From Turbatrix aceti (taxonomy: Eukaryota > Nematoda > Chromadorea > Rhabditida > Panagrolaimidae): a stretch of DNA of 64,000 nucleotides. Shown here one piece after another: positions 58,736-64,000 of the stretch. The DNA is taken from positions 3,295,246-3,359,245 of the forward strand of contig OZ017770.1 of the NCBI GenBank assembly GCA_963969345.1, in the 5' to 3' direction. The notes beneath the pieces were generated by a model. The model was not told where the DNA came from. It worked only from the letters and a program-made list of their open reading frames with translations, and searched no databases. Within the stretch, counting starts at the first letter, position 1. Each line of letters opens with the position of its first letter. Made by a program: the position numbers and the translations under genes.

Positions 58736-59613
58736 TTACAGTAATTGACAGCCGATCAGGAGTGCAGCAATGGCGAGAGGCGTAGCCAGAGACGACGAAG
58801 TCGCGGCGCCCTTCTTTCTCTTGACGTAGCTCCAGCCATCTTCCTCCTCGACGACACTGTCAGGCTCCTCAACTGGATAAGTGGTTTTAGAATTTTCTGA
58901 AAACAATGACCAGGTTGTTCAAGCCTTAATTTCAAGGGTGTAAACACGGTGTAAATAAGACTCACGTCGGTTGAGATCGAGTTGATTGTCGGGTTCGTAG
59001 TAATGTCCTGTGTTGGGATCGTAGTCTGGGAGTGCGCTGTCCGTAGAGGTGACTTCAATGACCTCTTCTGACGACTCAGAGCTTTCTTCGGTAACCGCGT
59101 TGTCTTCGTCCGATTGTGAGACGGGGAGACTCTCCCATTGCGTAGTAGCTTCAGCAGGCACGATGGGTCGTGATGGCTTTAGTTCCTTCGTTCTGAGTTC
59201 TTCGCTTGTGACTTCTTCGGTGCTGGTGAAAATAGGAGGCAAAGTTTGTGCTAAAACAATTTTTATTTAATTTTACAAATTCAGAGAAAAAAAATTAAGT
59301 TACTTGACGTAGAAGTCGTGGTCGTTGGTGGCTCGATTGTTGTGGTGACTGAAAATAGAAGTTAAAACTTGATTTTATAGCTCAAAATAGTTTATCTAAC
59401 AAAATTACCTGTGTACTGGCATCGATCGCCTTCATACATGCCCGTAAAACAGAGACACTTATGGCGCTCACGGTTTTCAATATCAAACGCGCAGACTCCA
59501 CCGTTCTCACACTTGATATTGCACTTCATCCGATCCAGCAAAAATCCCCATTTTGCAAAGCTCAGGGTAAAGCAAAGGCTCAGCAATAGAAAAGAGTATT
59601 TTGCAGAAGGCAT
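58736..59613 (-). CDS. Single-EGF, GPI-anchor-type surface protein
   Basis: Four exons (59613-59409, 59348-59304, 59250-58966, 58896-58736) give 231 residues. A signal peptide (MPSAKYSFLLLSLCFTLSFA) is followed by one EGF domain with six cysteines, from CNIKCENGGVC to HKCLCFTGMYEGDRC (about residues 30-65). A long Thr/Ser/Glu-rich stalk follows, suited to O-glycosylation. The C terminus has small residues (AATSSSLA) and a hydrophobic end (TPLAIAALLIGCQLL), the pattern of a GPI-anchor signal. A CTTTCAG acceptor 13 bp before the ATG fits trans-splicing. Probable cell-surface or extracellular-matrix molecule; no closer family was identified. Confidence 0.8.
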
Positions 59614-60499
59614 TTGGCAGCAAACCTGAAAGTATGAGGCACTTTGAGATATGAATCTTTTGCCATCCTGGTCTCGTATAAAATTAATGCACATCGCATG
59701 AGGCAAAAATTCATTCTAGTAATTGAAAGAGAACAATAAAATATTATAGGTGGATTTTTAAAAACAAGAAAAAAAGAGAGGTGTTTTCCGCAAAGTGACA
59801 ACTAATAGCCCTCTCGTATCTCGTAGGCGACGATTGCATATACAAATGCATTGAGGTCGATTTTTGATAGGAGACTAAAATTGTATTACAACAACACGTG
59901 CCTTTGGCAAGCGGCGCTCCCGGCTCCGCATATGCATCTTGCAGTCGGGTACGTTCGATGGGCTGGATGACGCGCCTGTTACTAGTTAGAGTCGAGATAT
60001 CTCGCACTGGAATGTCCACTCTCAGGCGATCTTATGTGCATGGGGGTTTCGGCCCTATCGCCGCGTTCTCTTTTTTTGCAGCTTTGAAAGCCAATAAAAA
60101 AAAAGTATGACAGAAAGGTGACAAGTAGGCAATGTTAAAACACTGGGTTTGTGGAAAACAACCGTCTGATTGATGGCAACAAGAATCAAAGGCGAAATCG
60201 GTGGTAAACAGATCATTGCTATGAAATAGACGTCGCGATCGGAAGACGAGACACCAGATGTCTCCCGACAGAACTCTTTTATTTAAACCGATATAAAATG
60301 TGCCGATTTGGTCAAAACATACATGTCGTCAAATTAAATCGGTCAAATTAGATATCGCGCTTGGGCGAAGATAAACTTTACAGAACACGAACCAGGCACG
60401 CCTACGCCTGCCTTTGTACAACATATGCCGACCGCTGTCCTATCGCTTAAGCCAATTGTTCTTGGCCAATATTATCAATCTAGCAAAAAAACCCGACCG
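59614..60499. other. Intergenic spacer
   Basis: About 890 bp with the promoter side of the EGF gene. A minus-strand frame at 59744-60019 looks like chance. Nothing else was recognised. Confidence 0.5.
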
Positions 60500-60933
60500 T
60501 TAGCTCTCGTCCTGGCAGGTATGGCACCCGTAAATGCCGAAAAGTGTTCGTGCTAGCAACAACTGACGCTGATACATCAGTGGACTGTCATAAGCCGACA
60601 AAGCAGCTTCGAGCAGACGTCGCGCAATGAGTATGCCCCCTCCCGACAACCTGGGTATCGGTAGAAGAGCATCGGCGCCTGCTAACCCAATTCTCTTGGC
60701 TCCTCCTTCAATTTGACCACAAGCCCGATAATGCCATGCCAAGCACAACAGACTCTTTTTGTTGGACCCTACCCTGCTTCTTACCTCCCTGTCACCGAAG
60801 GCGACGAACAATGTCAACCGGTATTGTTAACAACGACAATAACAAACAATAACAAAGGACAAAAACCAGGAAAAGAATAGAACGGCAAATGGGGCAAGCC
60901 TGTGGGGTCTTTTTACGGGACATACTAAACATT
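60500..60933 (-). CDS. Unassigned short ORF pair downstream of CIAO3
   Basis: Two minus-strand frames may join by one splice. The first, from an ATG near 60933, encodes a basic head with CPIC and a hydrophobic helix (ILFLVFVLCYCLLLSLL). The second (60500 to about 60775) encodes about 90 residues including KKSLLCLAWHYRACGQIEGG and MYQRQLLLARTLFGIYG, ending CHTCQDES. The second frame is G/C-richer than its surroundings and reads like coding sequence. The join is unsettled: an acceptor AGAAGCAG stands near 60776, but no strong donor was found. It begins about 50 bp after the CIAO3 stop codon, so it could instead be CIAO3 3' UTR. No family was recognised. Confidence 0.25.
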
Positions 60934-60982
60934 ATTTTGAAGGCAATAAATTGGGTAGTAAAAATCGGGAGGTACAAATCAT

Positions 60983-62543
60983 TCACCAGTCAGCGGCGGG
61001 TGCAGAACGGTCATAAAATTTGTTAAAAACAAACTTCTCAAACTCTGGATTGAACAAACGCCATTCATCGAGGGCAGCATCAACGATGCCTTCCGATATG
61101 TGATTGAGCTGGGCGTATTGCGCTTGGACGATTTCCATCTTCTTTGCCCGCTCTGCGATGGGATACGTGACCTGCCCGCCGCCGCCGCAACATCCTACAA
61201 AACGCATTACGCATATTTATGAATGTTGAGCAATGCGAGGAAATACTCACCCTGAGGACATCCCATGCACTCAATATACCCGTTAATTTTTGCCGCCTTT
61301 GAGTCAAGCACAGTGACAGTCTGTCGGAGATGCTTGTAGCCGTATGCATACAAAACGCTTTCATCCACCCCCTTTTCGTCGTCGGTTTGTCGAATGAGAG
61401 AGGGCATATTACGGATCCTGTAATTGGTACGTTAGCTGGATCAAAAAATGTTTCAACCAACTTTGATTCATTGAATTGACGATTATTCACAATCGATTTT
61501 CCGTAATCAGCGGCAACGGGTATTTGTCTGTTTTCAGAAAGTTTGTAATAATCCAAAAAATCCTGGCAGGCACTGAGATCGGGGTAGTCAACTGTTTTCG
61601 GCAAAATTGAGTGCAGTTCAGCTAAAAAAAATTAATTGCTATTTTGTAGTCAAAAAATTGCAAAAAAACCTGTTGTGATAATAGCATCGACGAGATTCTC
61701 ACCAGATTGTAGCTTGGCATCATCCCTGGCGGCTTCCAACTTCTTATCGTGACAGGGACTTACAAACGCAAAAAAGACGTCTGCCGGTTTGAGGCCAAGT
61801 CTGGCGCATAGCGTCTGCTTGGTGAGTGCAGCCCCGATAAGCATGGGTGAGCGAATACGCGACAAATGGGGAAGCATTTTGGCTGGCTTGATCTTTTCTG
61901 AGTAACTCACGACACCGGGGCAGATGGAACACACCAGGGATCCTGGCTCTTCGCGATTCAAGTACTCGGCTTGCAGATATCGGTAGTGGATTGCACGAAA
62001 CAGGGTCATATCAACAATGTACGCCGTTGTGTACGCTGAAAAATTATTTTTGAACATCATTTTTTGTGTAAACAGGAAAAAAAACCAAACCCTTTGTTGA
62101 CAGATACTGTCGAATCAGAAGATACGCTTCGTGAGCTCCGATTTCACGTGCCGCAGCGAGGCTGGCAAGAGCGTGCGGCGAGACACCGACGATAACGGTT
62201 TTTGCGTCTTCCAGAGCGCCAAGGAGCTTGTCGCCTTCGTTTGACTCCAGCAAGATGGCCTCATTCGAGGTGACGCATCCCGAGCAGGCCAGACAGTCGC
62301 TAATTGATATCTTCAGCTTTTCTGACTGACCCGAAGCTGACGCTTTTTCACCCGTTATTGCAGTCTTGTTGCGAGCCCGTATCTTGACACCCGTTTCAGC
62401 GGCAGCCAGAGGCTTGATACACGACTAAAAAATAAAACAAAAAAGATATACAACCACCGTAAATAAAAAAGTGAATGTACCTGTCCCGGAGCAATGAAGT
62501 CATCGACGAGATTCAGCTTCACAATGCCACTTCGGTCATCCAT
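60983..62543 (-). CDS. oxy-4: CIAO3/NARFL, cytosolic Fe-S protein assembly factor
   Basis: Six exons (62543-62481, 62424-62091, 62035-61670, 61621-61462, 61417-61251, 61194-60983) give 433 residues; human CIAO3 has 476. The protein is an iron-only-hydrogenase-like member of the CIA targeting complex, delivering 4Fe-4S clusters to cytosolic and nuclear proteins. The start LNLVDDFIAPGQSCIKP and the CLACSGC motif give the four cysteines of the N-terminal cluster. Hydrogenase-like cysteines appear in SICPGVVSYSEK, VSPCHDKKLEA and YIECMGCPQGCCGGGGQ. The middle region normally containing a GGSGGY motif is short and diverged here. The protein ends ADW, resembling the C-terminal tripeptide recognised by the CIA targeting complex. 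C. elegans oxy-4 is the homologue. It starts 184 bp after the TRAPPC2L stop on the same strand. Confidence 0.9.
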
Positions 62544-62663
62544 ACTCTTCAAGAGTTCAGATTAGCACTTTTGTTTTCCGACAACCCCTTCCACCATTCT
62601 CAAAAATAAAACAGACGAAGGCATACGCCTGACCTCCACGGTATAAGGTTGCATAAAAACTCA

Positions 62664-62669
62664 TTTATT
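62664..62669 (-). terminator. Polyadenylation signal between TRAPPC2L and CIAO3
   Basis: AATAAA on the minus strand, 58 bp after the TRAPPC2L stop and about 120 bp before the CIAO3 start. This is the spacing seen between genes of nematode operons. Confidence 0.5.
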
Positions 62670-62726
62670 CATCTGGAATGCCATCACAACAGAAAAAATA
62701 AGAGAGCAATCGTGCAAGAAACCAGT

Positions 62727-63335
62727 TCAGATACCTACAAGCGCATCGAGCTTCCTGAAAAATAAACAAATAGTATAAAAAAGAACACAAATGGGATAAA
62801 CTCACTTCGATACGACAGGATTACCGATCGTGTAAAACGGATTACATATGGCATTGCAGTAGATCTTGTGGATTTGTTTGAAAGTCTGAAAGCGTCAAAG
62901 TCTCACGTCTGTCGCAAATAGGCCAAAACTCACAGCCCTGACGCTTTGTTCAGTGATTGGAACCGTGGACACGTCAACAGCGATGATAAACTTCGTTTGC
63001 GTATTAGTGATATAACCGTATGTCTAAAACATAAAAGCATGGATAAGCAACCAAACCCAGAATCTTTCCAACAAACCGTATACTTCAAATTATTCAAAAG
63101 TAGGCCACTATACAAGTCATGGTGTTGGGTTGAGCTCACGGACATCTGCTTTTCGCAGAGGAAGTCTACAGATGAGTAGACAAACATATGCAAGTCTTCG
63201 TCATCGTTGTAGACAGGAGCGCAGCGGAAGTACAATGGCGTCTGCTGAAATGCCAACCTTTGATAAAAGCTTCATATTCAGATGGTGATAATTTACGTTT
63301 AAAGCAAAGATTCCGATGGCAGCACAACAACTCAT
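62727..63335 (-). CDS. TRAPP complex subunit TRAPPC2L
   Basis: Five exons (63335-63297, 63244-63077, 63023-62934, 62885-62806, 62754-62727) give 134 residues (human 140). Start MSCCAAIGIFALNQTPLYFR corresponds to the sedlin-type first strand. Then follow a YSSVDFLCEKQ helix, HHDLYSGLLLNNLKYTTYGYITNTQTKFIIAVD (two pieces joined by an intron), and the C-terminal CNAICNPFYTIGNPVVSKKLD, equivalent to the VMCNPFYNPGD block of human TRAPPC2L. This longin-fold subunit belongs to TRAPP, the Rab1/Rab11 exchange complex in ER-Golgi traffic. The start codon is the only ATG compatible with the aligned N terminus. It shares a 149-bp divergent promoter with MRPL22. Confidence 0.9.
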
Positions 63336-63484
63336 AAGAAGACAAAAATTGGGCAAATAGACTGGCAAATTGAAGTCATCAGCAACGTTATGCAGTTCCG
63401 ATTGGAAGCGCGCGCATGATACTTTCGACGCGAATTTTTTGTTAGTTTATTCTTGGATGCGGATTGCTTTATGCGCGTCCGTAA
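63336..63484. promoter_or_regulatory. Short divergent promoter, TRAPPC2L / MRPL22
   Basis: The two start codons are only 149 bp apart on opposite strands, so both promoters must overlap. No TATA box was seen; both genes are housekeeping genes. Confidence 0.5.
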
Positions 63485-64000
63485 ATGTTGTTCTCACGTC
63501 GGTGCGGGGCATTTTGCTTTTCCAAGGCCGGACTGGCTTCTGGAGTAAAGCTTCGTACTCCTGAATCCGCCTTGGAAAAATGGCAGAAGCGGGAGAAGGT
63601 TGCTGAGTTCAAGATTCAGCGTTATCAAGAAATCCCAGCGAAGAACTACTACGCTCCGGAATGGGATCTGGAAAAGAAGGATGAAGAAGGCAAGGAACTG
63701 ACGCCTTTGCATCGCAACCTCACGACACCTGAGAAGTGGGAGTACTACAACAAGGTGAGTTTCTTGAACGCATCAGTTTTTATAACTCACATCCATTTTT
63801 TCAGGTTGTCTGGAACCCGAATCATATCGTCCCCGAGACTGGCCTGCCCAAAGCACGGGAGATCTTCCACTGCCGAGAATCTATTCACTACCAGCCGAAG
63901 AAGATGTTCCCGGCCTGTCAGTTCGTACGCGGCATGAATGTGGGTGTTGCGATTCAGCAACTCCGGTATAAACAGGAGAAGTCGAGTCTCATGCTTGCCG
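63485..64000 (+). CDS. mrpl-22: Mitochondrial ribosomal protein uL22m (MRPL22), 5' part
   Basis: Exon 1 (63485-63754) and the beginning of exon 2 (63805 to the window edge) are present; the gene continues beyond 64000. The Arg/Lys-rich start MLFSRRCGAFCFSKAGLASG is a mitochondrial targeting sequence. Exon 2 carries the uL22m block: KAREIFHCRESIHYQPKKM matches RPAEIYHCRRQIKYSKDKM of human MRPL22, and RGMNVGVAIQQLRYKQEKSS matches its core helix. The protein is part of the large mitoribosomal subunit near the exit tunnel. The nematode version has a longer linker (about 60 residues) before the core. Confidence 0.9.

Noticed and set aside
59744..60019. 91-codon minus-strand frame
   Set aside because: No ATG-context, splice or family support; it overlaps the upstream region of the EGF gene.

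Overview
The window looks like a gene-dense stretch of a nematode chromosome. Introns are mostly 45-60 bp with GTAAG/GTGAG donors and TTTTCAG/TTTTTAG acceptors. Several start codons lie 3-55 bp after an isolated TTTCAG-type acceptor, as expected for spliced-leader trans-splicing. Several families are nematode-typical: DUF19/T20D4.11-like secreted proteins, an Ig/DB-module/FN3 protein, a KLP-6 kinesin and a divergent Cys-loop channel. A chromadorean worm is likely; I cannot name the species. All exon joins were read by eye. Nearly every model closes on a whole number of codons, but none has transcript support.

Left third (0-24 kb), plus strand: a Mesh-like NIDO/AMOP/VWD/sushi membrane protein, a sphingosine-1-phosphate lyase paralogue with altered active-site residues, a BPI/LBP lipid-binding protein and an Ig-DB-FN3 protein. 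Minus strand: a four-MAM secreted protein, two tandem DUF19 proteins and a ZC3H4-type CCCH zinc-finger protein.

Middle (24-40 kb): an unrecognised polytopic membrane protein whose stop codon sits in the first unit of a 54-bp minisatellite, a small intronless cysteine-containing ORF with its own TATA and AATAAA, ARF6, and an Abdominal-B class Hox gene flanked by 2-3.6 kb of non-coding DNA.

Right third (40-64 kb): KLP-6 kinesin, a Cys-loop channel subunit, HPPD (tyrosine catabolism), a myotubularin phosphatase, a membrane-anchored flavodoxin-like protein, a C1GALT-like GT31 protein without its DxD motif, a 102-residue STMC6-like membrane protein, an EGF/GPI-type surface protein, CIAO3 (cytosolic Fe-S assembly), TRAPPC2L, and the 5' part of mitochondrial ribosomal uL22 (MRPL22), which runs off the edge. 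TRAPPC2L and CIAO3 are close enough to form an operon, and TRAPPC2L and MRPL22 share a 149-bp divergent promoter.

No tRNA, rRNA, CRISPR array, intact transposon or viral gene was recognised. The most unusual items are the lyase, glycosyltransferase and flavodoxin proteins that have lost or changed expected catalytic parts, the orphan membrane protein with its stop-codon minisatellite, and two short unassigned genes.
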